Origin: Terriglobus roseus
GTDB lineage: Bacteria; Acidobacteriota; Terriglobia; Terriglobales; Acidobacteriaceae
Assembly: GCF_900105625.1 (NCBI RefSeq)
Contig: NZ_FNSD01000001.1
Coordinates: 3,720,001-3,784,000, forward strand
DNA: 64,000 nt
Direction of reading: 5' to 3'
Positions 1 through 7,725 of the stretch are shown in pieces. Below the pieces are notes generated by a model. That model saw only the letters and a program-made list of their open reading frames with translations. It was not told the DNA's origin and ran no database searches. Made by a program: the position numbers and the translations under genes. Position 1 is the first letter of the stretch. Every line of letters begins with the position of its first letter.

Positions 1-606
1 GGGGATGGCGTGTACTTCCTGGCGAAGGAGGGCGGAACGCCGGAGCCGGTGATGCCGGTGTCGGAGATCCCGCTGCCGGGTGCGCACAACGTGGAGAACG
101 TGCTGGCGGCGATCGCGATGGCTCGTCTTGCCGGGGTTTCCGCGGAGGTGGTGCGCGAGGCGGTGGGTTCGTTCACGGCGGTGGAGCATCGTCTGCAGTT
201 CGTTCGCCAAGTGCGTGGCGTGGCCTATTACAACGACTCAAAGGCCACGAATGTGGATGCGACGGCAAAGGCGCTTGCGTCCTTTGCCAGCGGCGTGCGC
301 GTGATTCTTGGTGGCAAGGACAAGGGTTCGGATTACACCCTGCTCGTTCCACTGTTGAAGGAGCGGACGGTTGCCGTTTATACGATTGGTGCGGCGGCTT
401 CGATCATCGCCTCTCAGATCGGGGAAGATGTTGTGCTGACTCCCGCGGGGACTCTGGCAGAGGCGGTTCGTTTGGCTTCGCTGACTGCGAAGGCTGGTGA
501 GACGGTGTTGCTGGCTCCTGCCTGTGCGAGCTTTGATCAGTTTACGAGTTATGAACATCGTGGGCGGGTGTTCGTGGAGTTGGTTGAGGCTTTGCGGGGC
601 GACTGA
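1..606 (+). CDS. murD: UDP-N-acetylmuramoyl-alanine--D-glutamate ligase, 3' part
   Basis: This is the C-terminal 201 residues of MurD, the cytoplasmic ATP-dependent ligase that adds D-glutamate to UDP-MurNAc-L-alanine. The 5' end lies outside the window. The segment HNVENVLAAIA marks the linker into the C-terminal Mur-ligase domain, NDSKATNVDATAKAL is the typical MurD stretch, and LLAPACASFDQF near the end matches the MurD C-terminal signature (usually SPACASFDQF). The frame is open from base 1 and ends with TGA at 604-606. The genes that follow on the same strand (ftsW, murG, murC) confirm a dcw cluster. The assignment is certain apart from the missing N-terminus. Confidence 0.96.
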   Translation, partial: GDGVYFLAKEGGTPEPVMPVSEIPLPGAHNVENVLAAIAMARLAGVSAEVVREAVGSFTAVEHRLQFVRQVRGVAYYNDSKATNVDATAKALASFASGVRVILGGKDKGSDYTLLVPLLKERTVAVYTIGAAASIIASQIGEDVVLTPAGTLAEAVRLASLTAKAGETVLLAPACASFDQFTSYEHRGRVFVELVEALRGD

Positions 607-622
607 CTCCTCGTTTGCTTTG

Positions 623-771
623 CATCCTGAGTGGAGCGCAACGGAGTCGAAGGACCTGCATTCCGTTGGCGGCGGCAGAAATGTTCTCGGCATTCCCTCC
701 ACATTTCTGGCGCGCTAAATAGGATGCAGGTCCTTCGACTGCACTTCGCCGCGCTTCGTTTGCTCAGGATG
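623..771. repeat. Palindromic intergenic element with nested stem
   Basis: Outer arms at 623-661 and 724-771 form an imperfect inverted repeat: CATCCTGAG...GTCGAAGGACCTGCAT on the left, and ATGCAGGTCCTTCGACTGC...GCTCAGGATG on the right. Inside them a perfect 9-bp stem (CAGAAATGT at 676-684, ACATTTCTG at 701-709) is nested. The element fills most of the murD-ftsW spacer and contains no credible reading frame. It resembles REP/BIME or MITE-like dispersed elements. Copy number cannot be judged from this window. Confidence 0.7.
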
Positions 772-884
772 ACAAGCCTGTGGTGAGCCGGGAAAGATGG
801 TTCACTTCGCGTGAACCATGCGAGGTACCTTGCTGCATTCGGGGTGCATCTTTTCCGTGTGGGAAGCCATAAGCTTCAGGGTGT

Positions 885-1976
885 ATGGCGAAGCGTGTTG
901 GCGCGGATAAATGGCTGTTTGGTACGGTGCTGGCGCTGGTGCTCTTCGGCCTGGTCATGATCTTTTCGACCTCGGCGGTCATGGCAAAGGCGCAGTTCGG
1001 ATCGCCCTATCACTTTGTCGTGAACCAGATGGTCTTCGTCGCCTTTGGCATTGCGGCGCTCTTCATCCTGATGCGTGTGGATTACCGCAAATACAACAAT
1101 CCCAAGGTGGTCTTTCCCGCCATTGCCATCACGGCGATCCTGCTGCTGGGCGTGTTCTTCATGGGCGGCATGAATGGTGCGCATCGATGGATCCGCGTGG
1201 GCGGATTGACGCTGCAGCCCTCTGAACTTGCCAAGCCGCTCATCGTGCTGTTTCTTGCCTACTTTCTGCAGAGCCGCATTCACCAGATCGATGACTGGCG
1301 CGGCACGCTCCTGCGTGCGATCGCCGTGCCGCTGCTGTTCATCCTGTTGATCCTGAAAGAGCCGGATCTGGGCACGGCTCTGGTGTGTGCGGGCGTCACG
1401 GTGCTGATGCTGCTGCTGGCGGGCATTCAGATGCGGTGGATCGGACTGGCTGCCGCCGTTGCAGCACCGCCGCTGTACTGGATGCTGTTTCATGTGGCCT
1501 TCCGGCGTGCGCGCATGCTGGCGTTCATCAATCCCGATGCGGATCCGCGCGGAGCCGGTTTCCACATTCTGCAGTCGCTGATTGCCGTCGGCACGGGTGG
1601 CTTCTTCGGCCGCGGCCTGACAGAGGGCATGCAGAAACTGTTCTACCTGCCGGAGCCGCATACCGACTTTATCTACGCAACGGTCTGTGAAGAGCTTGGT
1701 CTGCTGGGCGCTTTAGCGCTGCTGGCAGGATTTGTGTTGCTGGGGTACCGCGGCTTGCGCGCGGCGTATCTGTCGACCGATCCGTTTGCGCGCTTCTTCG
1801 CCTTCGGCCTGACCTGCGCGATCCTGATCCAGGCGTTCTTCAACATCAGCGTTGTCCTGGCTCTGCTACCCACCAAAGGCATCACGTTGCCGTTCATCTC
1901 GAACGGCGGCACCAGTGTGTTCATCACGCTGGCGAGTATGGGTGTGCTGCTGAACATTACGCGCGAGATTGACTAG
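885..1976 (+). CDS. ftsW: Septal peptidoglycan glycosyltransferase FtsW (SEDS family)
   Basis: FtsW is the polytopic inner-membrane SEDS glycosyltransferase that polymerises lipid II at the division septum together with a class B PBP. The 363-residue product is hydrophobic throughout, consistent with about ten membrane segments. It carries GGMNGAHRWIRVGGLTLQPS, the family's lipid-II-side loop, and near the C-terminus PTKGITLPFISNGGTS, which matches the FtsW/RodA/SpoVE signature. It is somewhat shorter than E. coli FtsW (414) because of a short N-terminal tail. The ATG at 885 has a weak AGGG just upstream. It lies between murD and murG, the standard dcw position. Confidence 0.95.
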   Translation: MAKRVGADKWLFGTVLALVLFGLVMIFSTSAVMAKAQFGSPYHFVVNQMVFVAFGIAALFILMRVDYRKYNNPKVVFPAIAITAILLLGVFFMGGMNGAHRWIRVGGLTLQPSELAKPLIVLFLAYFLQSRIHQIDDWRGTLLRAIAVPLLFILLILKEPDLGTALVCAGVTVLMLLLAGIQMRWIGLAAAVAAPPLYWMLFHVAFRRARMLAFINPDADPRGAGFHILQSLIAVGTGGFFGRGLTEGMQKLFYLPEPHTDFIYATVCEELGLLGALALLAGFVLLGYRGLRAAYLSTDPFARFFAFGLTCAILIQAFFNISVVLALLPTKGITLPFISNGGTSVFITLASMGVLLNITREID

Positions 1977-1979
1977 TGC

Positions 1980-2011
1980 AGCGAGTCAGCAAGTCAGCGA
2001 GTCTGCGAGTC
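1980..2011 (+). repeat. Tandem octamer repeat (4 copies) in the ftsW-murG gap
   Basis: Four head-to-tail octamers follow the ftsW stop codon: AGCGAGTC (1980-1987), AGCAAGTC (1988-1995), AGCGAGTC (1996-2003) and TGCGAGTC (2004-2011). They differ from one another at only one or two positions. The array lies in the 73-bp gap before murG. It could be a slippage-prone spacer; no function is evident. Confidence 0.7.
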
Positions 2012-2049
2012 AGCCTTTGCCTGCCGCTCCGTGAGGGTGGGGGCTGCGT

Positions 2050-3129
2050 ATGAGTCTGCGTGTTCTGATGGCCGGTGGTGGCACTGGCGGCCACATCATT
2101 CCGGCCCTGGCGATTGCGCGTGAGTTGCGCGATGCGCACGGCGCCGAGGTTCGGTTCGTAGGTACGGAGCGTGGGCTTGAAACGCGCATGGTGCCGGAGG
2201 CGGGCTTCCCGCTGGATCTGATTCATGTTGGACAACTGAAGAACGTCAGCATGGCCACGCGCGTGAAGACGCTGGGCGATCTGCCACGTGGCATTGTGCG
2301 CTGCGCTGGCCTGCTCAAGAGCTTTCAGCCGGATGTGGTGGTCGGTGTCGGTGGTTATGCGAGTGGCCCCGCGATGATGGCGGCTCTGCTGCTGCGTGTG
2401 CCTACGCTGGCGTTTGAGCCGAATGCGACGCCGGGCCTGGCGAACAAGCTGGTGGGCCGATTTGTCAGTGCGGCTGCCGTAAATTTTCCGGAGACTCTGC
2501 GGTTCTTTCGCAACGCGCGTGTGACGGGGATCCCGGTGCGGCCGGAGTTCTTTGCGATTACGCCTGCACCCCCTTCCGGTGCTCGGCGATTGCTGGTGAT
2601 GGGTGGGTCGCAGGGTGCTCGTGCGCTGAACGCGGTGGTGCCGCAGATCGCTGCTGCGCTACTGGATGCGGTGCCCGGGCTGACGATTGAGCACCAGTGT
2701 GGTGCGCGGCATGTCGAAGCGACGGAGACTGCGTTTGCCGCGAGCGGTGCGGATACTTCGCGTTACGTGGTCGCAGCATTTCTGCAGAATGCTGCGGAGG
2801 CGATTGCCGAAGCGGACCTGCTGCTGTGCCGTTCTGGCGCGAGTACGGTGGCGGAGTTGTGTGCGGCTGGGCGTCCTGCCCTGTACGTGCCGTTTCCACA
2901 GGCTGCGGATGACCACCAGCGTAAGAATGCTGAGGCGATGGTCGCTGCCGGTGCGGCGGATCTGTTGGTCGAGCAGGGGATGACGCCGGAGGTGCTCTTC
3001 CATAAGCTGATCGCGCTGCTCGGCGACCGTGCCCACCTGGCTGCCATGGGTGCGGCGGCAAAGGGTGTAGCGCATCCGGACGCTTTGCGGGTGATTGGCA
3101 AGATGGTGGTTGCGCTGAAACGGTCTTAG
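2050..3129 (+). CDS. murG: UDP-GlcNAc:lipid I N-acetylglucosaminyltransferase MurG
   Basis: MurG (GT28, GT-B fold) transfers GlcNAc from UDP-GlcNAc to lipid I to make lipid II on the cytoplasmic face of the inner membrane. The product has 359 residues, close to E. coli MurG (355). The glycine-rich loop GGGTGGH is at residues 9-15, followed by GGYASGP. The family motif usually written EQNAVPGLANR is EPNATPGLANK here. The C-terminal nucleotide-binding half shows GGSQGARALN and SGASTVAEL. It follows ftsW with a 73-bp gap containing a tandem repeat. A strong bidirectional terminator lies downstream and separates it from an opposite-strand gene. Confidence 0.96.
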   Translation: MSLRVLMAGGGTGGHIIPALAIARELRDAHGAEVRFVGTERGLETRMVPEAGFPLDLIHVGQLKNVSMATRVKTLGDLPRGIVRCAGLLKSFQPDVVVGVGGYASGPAMMAALLLRVPTLAFEPNATPGLANKLVGRFVSAAAVNFPETLRFFRNARVTGIPVRPEFFAITPAPPSGARRLLVMGGSQGARALNAVVPQIAAALLDAVPGLTIEHQCGARHVEATETAFAASGADTSRYVVAAFLQNAAEAIAEADLLLCRSGASTVAELCAAGRPALYVPFPQAADDHQRKNAEAMVAAGAADLLVEQGMTPEVLFHKLIALLGDRAHLAAMGAAAKGVAHPDALRVIGKMVVALKRS

Positions 3130-3255
3130 CGGGTGAGGGAATCCCACGGGCGCTGAAGCCCATCCTTCACGAATTGAAATGACAGGGCTAAAGCCATGCC
3201 CCTTCGAGATCTCGCACATGGATCGATCGCATGGCAAACGGAATGCCGTGGAAGG

Positions 3256-3295
3256 AAAGAGAAAAGGCCCGGCAGTTGCCGGGCCTTTCTCTTTT
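3256..3295. terminator. Bidirectional intrinsic terminator between murG and a minus-strand gene
   Basis: A 9-bp perfect GC-rich stem GGCCCGGCA (3266-3274) / TGCCGGGCC (3277-3285) with a two-base loop is flanked by AAAA on the left and TTTCTCTTTT on the right. It can therefore terminate in both directions. It serves murG on the plus strand and the convergent YXWGXW gene ending at 3320 on the minus strand. Confidence 0.85.
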
Positions 3296-3319
3296 GACCC
3301 TCTGGGGGAGGGACCCTGT

Positions 3320-4321
3320 TTAGCGATGACCGCCGCCACCGCCGCCGTGGAAACCACCGCCGCCACCGCCACCGTGGAAGCCACCACCGCCGCCACCGCT
3401 AAAGCCGCCACCGCCGTGGAATCCGCCGCCACCACCGCTGCTGAATCCACCGGCGCGTGCTCCACCGAAGCTGCCGCCACCACCGCCTGGTGCAGAGAAG
3501 CTACGAGCACCGCCGCCCATGTTGCCACCGCCGGAGAAGCTGCGGGCTCCGCCGCCGGCCTGTGAGAAGCCGTGCTGACCGCCGCCGTTGAAGTTCTGAC
3601 CACCCGCAAAGCCTCGTGCGCCGCCGTTCATCTGACCGCCGCGATTGAAGCCGCCACCGTTCACGGAGCCACCTCGGAAGCCGTTTGAGCCTCCATTGAA
3701 GCCGCCACGGTTGCCACCGCCGTTGAAGCCGCCACGGTAACCGCCGCCGTTGAAGTTGGCGCGACCGAAGGCCGCTCCGCCGCCGTGCAGGTTGCCGTGG
3801 AAACCACCGTAGCCGCCGTTATAGAAGTGGCCGCCGAAACCCGGTCCGAAGTGGTTTACGCCGCGGTTGTACCAGAAATGACCTCCATTCCAGTAACCGC
3901 CGTAGTAGCCCGCGCCGAAGTAGCCGAAGCCGTAGTTAATGCCACCGTAATAACCGACAGACGGGCCCCAGTAGCCGGCATTCCAGAGGTAGCCGCCGCC
4001 GTAACCCGGGCCCCAGTAACCAGGCGTCCAGAGCGAGCCGACATAGGGCGGCATGACCCATGCTCCTTCCACCCAGTAGTAGTCGTTCGCAGCGTCGTCC
4101 CAGGCCCAGTAGCCGGGTGTCCAGATGTAGCCGTCGCCAGGTGCGGGTGGCTGGTCGTATTCGGGAATCGGAGGCGGCGCACCGAAGCTTGCGCCCACTT
4201 CAATGGCCTGCGCGTGTGCCGTGCCGGTCGTGAAGGCAGCCAGAGGAGCCGCTGCGAGTGCAGCAACTGCGAGCAATTTTGCCGTCCGTCCCATTTTGAT
4301 TTTCGTGTTCATTTGGTTCAC
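3320..4321 (-). CDS. Secreted YXWGXW-repeat protein with Gly-rich tail
   Basis: This 333-residue protein begins with a cleavable signal peptide (basic start, hydrophobic core, TGTAHA then Q near residue 38). Next come YXWGXW-type repeats (Pfam PF12779): YIWTPGYWAWD, YYWVEGAW, LWTPGYWGPG and YLWNAGYWGPS. A Tyr/Gly/Phe-rich stretch follows, then a Gly/Phe/His/Arg-rich low-complexity tail of about 180 residues ending in GGGGGGHR. The family has no established function; such proteins are often annotated as exported or surface-associated. It is a paralogue of the next gene (minus strand, 4581-6062). Both are inserted antisense between murG and murC. Secretion is well supported; the role is unknown. 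Confidence 0.85.
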   Translation of the reverse strand: MNQMNTKIKMGRTAKLLAVAALAAAPLAAFTTGTAHAQAIEVGASFGAPPPIPEYDQPPAPGDGYIWTPGYWAWDDAANDYYWVEGAWVMPPYVGSLWTPGYWGPGYGGGYLWNAGYWGPSVGYYGGINYGFGYFGAGYYGGYWNGGHFWYNRGVNHFGPGFGGHFYNGGYGGFHGNLHGGGAAFGRANFNGGGYRGGFNGGGNRGGFNGGSNGFRGGSVNGGGFNRGGQMNGGARGFAGGQNFNGGGQHGFSQAGGGARSFSGGGNMGGGARSFSAPGGGGGSFGGARAGGFSSGGGGGFHGGGGFSGGGGGGFHGGGGGGGFHGGGGGGHR

Positions 4322-4510
4322 CTCTCCCGTCGTCCTCGCCGTTTCCCGTCGGCGTTCGGCGGTTTCTCCAGAGACGGTCGCCTACTTGCCTCGGCGCTTG
4401 TGCGGCCTTGAGGTGCAGGTTCATTGGTTAGAACACAGGATTGGGCCAGGGGTTGCGGTGCTGCGAAGGCAGCCCGAGCTTACGCTCGATGCCTGACGAT
4501 AAACGGACAG

Positions 4511-4540
4511 GGGTATGGCGTTGTGCGCCATACCCTCTGT
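4511..4540. terminator. Hairpin terminator candidate downstream of the second YXWGXW gene
   Basis: A perfect 10-bp stem, GGGTATGGCG (4511-4520) / CGCCATACCC (4526-4535), has a five-base loop. It lies about 45 bases past the stop codon of the minus-strand gene at 4581-6062. The U-tract is poor in the minus direction (CTGTCCGTTT) and better in the plus direction (TCTGTTTT), so terminator function is probable but not certain. Confidence 0.55.
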
Positions 4541-4580
4541 TTTGCCCCATTCTTTGAATCGTTTTAAGCGGAGGCAAGAC

Positions 4581-6062
4581 CTATCGCGGACGGAAGTTCG
4601 CGTTCGCCGGTCCGTGTTGATCGCGCATCGCTCCACCATTGTTGGCAGGAGGTTGCGCCGGACGTCCGCCGTTGTTGCTGCCGGGAGCGGGTTGATTGAC
4701 CATGGGTCTCTGCTGGACCGGTTGCGCTGGGGCAGGCTGGGCCTGCGGCGGCATGGGCCGTTGCTGGACCGGTTGCTGCGGCTGCTGTTGCACTGGTTGC
4801 TGCTGCGTCGGCTGGAACTGACGCGGCTGCATCTGTCCCGGCTGGCCGCCGTTGTACCGGCCGCCGCCCTCCTGCGGGAATGGCATGCGGGGTGGGTTAG
4901 CAGGCTGGGGACGAAAGCGACCGTCACCCGGCTGGAAGTTACCGCCGCGCGGGTTTCCCGGCTGCCCAGGCTGACCCGCCTGCCCAGGCTGTCCCGGTTG
5001 AGCGGGCTGTCCCGGTTGAGCGGGCTGCACGGGTTGTGCAGGTTGTCCCGTCTGACTAGGCTGATTCGGACGTCCGGGCTGCTGGCCGTTAAAGCCGTTA
5101 CGGCTCCCGTTGCCGTTGTAGTTCATGCCGTTGTAGCCACCGTTTGTGCGCGGATCGACCGTTTGCGTTGCATTGCCACGGTTGTCACCGTTGAATCGAT
5201 AGTCGGCAGCTCCGCGGGTGTCCACCCCGCGGTTGTCGCCACCGGGACGGTTCTGGCCGTTAAAGGCCCCGCCGTTGTTGCCGCGGGTGAAGTTGGGCGG
5301 GTTGGTGGGTGCGCCCTGTGCGGGTGCTGCGCCCTGGCGGAATCCATTCGCATTCTGAACGGGGCGTGGCGTAGCGGCTGCGGGCGGAGCGCCGTGGTTG
5401 AAGTTGGAGAACTGCCCGCGATCCTGCCGGGCGAAGTTCTGTTGGTTCCGCTGGAAGCCGGTAGCGTCGAAGTGGTGTTCGCGGAAGGCCATCTCCTCAC
5501 CGCGGCTGGGACGCACATTGATGCCTCCGGGGCCGTTGTAGGCGAAGCGGGGGCCGCGATTAATCCATTCCGGACGCATCGGTCGCACGTAGGTGTTGTG
5601 CACGAACGTAAGGTTGATGCGGTTGATCGCCGTGTTGTAGAAGAAGCGGTCGCCGTTCCAATAGCCGCCCTCGTAACCGGTGCCGAAGTAGCCGAAGCCA
5701 TAGTTCACGCCTCCGTAAAAGCCGACGTGTTCGCCCCAGTAGCCGTTGTGAAAGCCGTAGTAGCCGTTGTCATACGCCCAATAGCCGGGCGTCCACAGCA
5801 GGCCCGGTTCGGGCGCCATGACCCATGTGCCGGGAACCCAGTAGTAGTCCTGCACCTGGTCGTCCCAAGCCCAGTAGCCGGGCGTCCACAGGTAGCCGTC
5901 GCCAGGTGCCTCTGGCTGGTCGTACTCAGGCAGGGGCGGCGGGGGGACCTGCGTGGTGGCTCCAATATTGATGGAAAGCCCAAACTGCGCCTGAAGAGGC
6001 GCTGTGACCGCGCTGGATGCGGCGATAGCGAGTGTTGCGGCAAGTACGCGGCGGACGTTCAT
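4581..6062 (-). CDS. Secreted YXWGXW-repeat protein with Pro/Gln/Asn-rich tail
   Basis: This 493-residue protein has a signal peptide (MNVRRVLAATLAIAASSA..., predicted cut near QAQ around residue 26). Its YXWGXW repeats are YLWTPGYWAWDD, YYWVPGTWV and LLWTPGYWAYDN, followed by a GYYGFHNGYWGEH segment. The C-terminal half is low-complexity and rich in Asn, Gly, Pro and Gln, with a collagen-like QPGQPAQPGQ run and repeated QQPVQQ blocks. The N-terminal 150 residues align well with the neighbouring paralogue (3320-4321), but the tails differ completely. The two genes lie head-to-tail on the minus strand, with a hairpin in the 259-bp gap between them. The product is probably exported; no function is known. 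Confidence 0.85.
   Translation of the reverse strand: MNVRRVLAATLAIAASSAVTAPLQAQFGLSINIGATTQVPPPPLPEYDQPEAPGDGYLWTPGYWAWDDQVQDYYWVPGTWVMAPEPGLLWTPGYWAYDNGYYGFHNGYWGEHVGFYGGVNYGFGYFGTGYEGGYWNGDRFFYNTAINRINLTFVHNTYVRPMRPEWINRGPRFAYNGPGGINVRPSRGEEMAFREHHFDATGFQRNQQNFARQDRGQFSNFNHGAPPAAATPRPVQNANGFRQGAAPAQGAPTNPPNFTRGNNGGAFNGQNRPGGDNRGVDTRGAADYRFNGDNRGNATQTVDPRTNGGYNGMNYNGNGSRNGFNGQQPGRPNQPSQTGQPAQPVQPAQPGQPAQPGQPGQAGQPGQPGNPRGGNFQPGDGRFRPQPANPPRMPFPQEGGGRYNGGQPGQMQPRQFQPTQQQPVQQQPQQPVQQRPMPPQAQPAPAQPVQQRPMVNQPAPGSNNGGRPAQPPANNGGAMRDQHGPANANFRPR
4988..5023. repeat. Perfect 18-bp tandem duplication inside the Pro/Gln-rich coding tail
   Basis: The 18-mer GCTGTCCCGGTTGAGCGG occurs twice back to back (4988-5005 and 5006-5023). 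Degenerate copies lie on both sides. On the minus strand it encodes Pro-Ala-Gln-Pro-Gly-Gln units of the low-complexity tail. This points to recent repeat expansion within the gene. Confidence 0.8.
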
Positions 6063-6225
6063 GGTGTTGCTCCCTTTTGCCGTAACCGCCCCAGGAATGG
6101 GTGAGGTCGGCGATGCTGGTAGGAACGCAGTTTCGCGACATATGTTGTGCCAAGACGCTGAAAAGAAATGCGCGAAGCCACCCAGGCGACGTTCACACTG
6201 CTAGATTGATCTCTGGTTTGGATAC

Positions 6226-6235
6226 GGGAGAGGGA
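6226..6235 (+). promoter_or_regulatory. Shine-Dalgarno sequence that fixes a TTG start for murC
   Basis: The purine-rich GGGAGAGGGA lies six bases before TTG 6242. Translation from this TTG gives LFAAAQRVHFIGIGGIGMSG, the expected beginning of MurC. A longer in-frame start at ATG 6101 would add 47 residues with no family similarity. Confidence 0.75.
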
Positions 6236-6241
6236 ACGACC

Positions 6242-7612
6242 TTGTTTGCAGCGGCACAGCGCGTGCACTTTATCGGCATTGGCGGCATCGGGATGAGCGG
6301 CATCGCAGAGATTTTGCTGAGCCTGGGCTTTCCCGTGAGTGGGTCTGACCTGCGGACGTCGCCAACGACAGACCGCCTTCGGAAGCTTGGCGCAGCCATT
6401 TTTGTCGGCCATGCTGCCGACCAGGTGAAGCCGTCGGACGTTGTGGTGATCAGTTCGGCGGTGGCGAAGGACAATCCTGAGGTTCTCGAGGCGCATGCGC
6501 GCAAGATTCCGGTCATTCATCGCTCGGACATGCTGGCCGAGTTGATGCGACTGAAATATGGCGTTGCCGTGGGCGGCATGCATGGGAAGACGACGACGAC
6601 GAGCATGATCGCGGCGGTGCTGGACGCGGGCGGGCTGGATCCGACGGTGGTGGTCGGCGGCCGGGTTGATATGTTCGGGTCGAACGCGCGAGCGGGGCAG
6701 TCTCGCTACCTGGTGGCGGAGGCGGATGAGAGCGATCGCAGCTTCCTGAAGCTGTCGCCGATCCTCGCGGTGGTCACGAACCTGGATCGCGAGCACATGG
6801 AGAACTACCGTGACATGGCCGACGTGGAACAGTGCTTCGTCGACTTCATGAACAAGGTGCCGTTCTACGGTGCGACAACCGCGTGCATCGACGATCCGAT
6901 GTTGCGGGCGATTCTGCCGCGCGTGCAGCGACGTGTGATGACCTATGGCGAGAGCCCGGAGGCGGACTTTCGGCTGGTGATCCTGCCGAAGGAGACGGAC
7001 AGCTACTCCAGCTTTGAGGTGAACGCGCGTGGCATCGTGCTGGGGCCGTTCAAGCTGCATGTCCCTGGCAAACACAACGTATTGAACGCGACGGCAGCGG
7101 TGGCGATCGCTGTGGAACTCGGCGTTCCGCCCAAGCAGATTGCCGCAGGGCTGGCACGCTTTCGTGGCGTGGACCGTCGTTTCCAGACGAAGGGCGTTGA
7201 GCGAGGCGTCACGGTGGTGGACGATTACGGACACCATCCCACGGAGATTCGCGCCACGCTCGCGGCGGCTCGGGATTGCGGCTTTAAAAAGGTGCACGTA
7301 CTCTTTCAGCCGCATCGGTACACGCGTACTCGAGATCTGTTTGATGACTTTGTGACCGCGTTTGCTGGCGCGGATCGCGTGGAGATCGTCGATATCTACG
7401 CGGCCAGCGAGCAGCCGATCGAGGGGGTCACAGCGCAGTCGCTGGTTCGTGCAATGCGTGCGGTGGGGATCGACGCCAACTACGCGGCAAGCTTTGACGC
7501 AGCGGCGCTTCGGTTGAGCGAGGTCGCGGCGAAGGGCGAAGCCATCCTGACACTGGGTGCCGGGAGTGTTTCGCAGGCCGGTGCGACGATTCTGACAGCG
7601 TTGAAGCGGTAG
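6242..7612 (+). CDS. murC: UDP-N-acetylmuramate--L-alanine ligase MurC
   Basis: MurC adds L-alanine to UDP-MurNAc in the cytoplasm, the first step of stem-peptide assembly. The 456-residue product begins with the Rossmann-like FIGIGGIGMSGIAE motif. Next comes the ATP-binding loop GGMHGKTTTTSM. The MurC-diagnostic DDYGHHPTEIRATL and FQPHRYTRT lie in the C-terminal domain. I chose the TTG start because of a strong Shine-Dalgarno sequence six bases upstream and family length (E. coli 491). It resumes the plus-strand dcw order after the two antisense YXWGXW genes. The gene after it is ftsQ, so murB and ddl are not at their common positions here. Confidence 0.95.
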   Translation: MFAAAQRVHFIGIGGIGMSGIAEILLSLGFPVSGSDLRTSPTTDRLRKLGAAIFVGHAADQVKPSDVVVISSAVAKDNPEVLEAHARKIPVIHRSDMLAELMRLKYGVAVGGMHGKTTTTSMIAAVLDAGGLDPTVVVGGRVDMFGSNARAGQSRYLVAEADESDRSFLKLSPILAVVTNLDREHMENYRDMADVEQCFVDFMNKVPFYGATTACIDDPMLRAILPRVQRRVMTYGESPEADFRLVILPKETDSYSSFEVNARGIVLGPFKLHVPGKHNVLNATAAVAIAVELGVPPKQIAAGLARFRGVDRRFQTKGVERGVTVVDDYGHHPTEIRATLAAARDCGFKKVHVLFQPHRYTRTRDLFDDFVTAFAGADRVEIVDIYAASEQPIEGVTAQSLVRAMRAVGIDANYAASFDAAALRLSEVAAKGEAILTLGAGSVSQAGATILTALKR

Positions 7613-7725
7613 CGGCTGAACGACAAGCCGGGTGCGCCCGCCAGCGTCTGATAAAACTTTCCATTACCCACGTAGGTTCCCCACGTCCGGCGATGACCGG
7701 AAGGGTGACATCCTAGCGCTGTAAG

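Noticed and set aside
3179-3565. Ala/Thr-rich plus-strand frame over the 3' end of the first YXWGXW gene.
   Set aside because: It is the antisense reading of Gly codons in the Gly-rich tail; the minus-strand gene has a signal peptide and family repeats.
3330-3760. Repetitive GGC/CCG tracts that could be taken for an array of repeats such as CRISPR.
   Set aside because: They encode a Gly-rich tail; there are no constant-length unique spacers.
4515-6104. Plus-strand frame of about 529 residues over the second YXWGXW gene.
   Set aside because: Low-complexity Arg/Leu/Val-rich composition without motifs; it mirrors the Pro/Gln-rich coding tail.
6101-6241. An upstream ATG for murC.
   Set aside because: The 47 extra residues have no similarity and the Shine-Dalgarno sequence fits TTG 6242.
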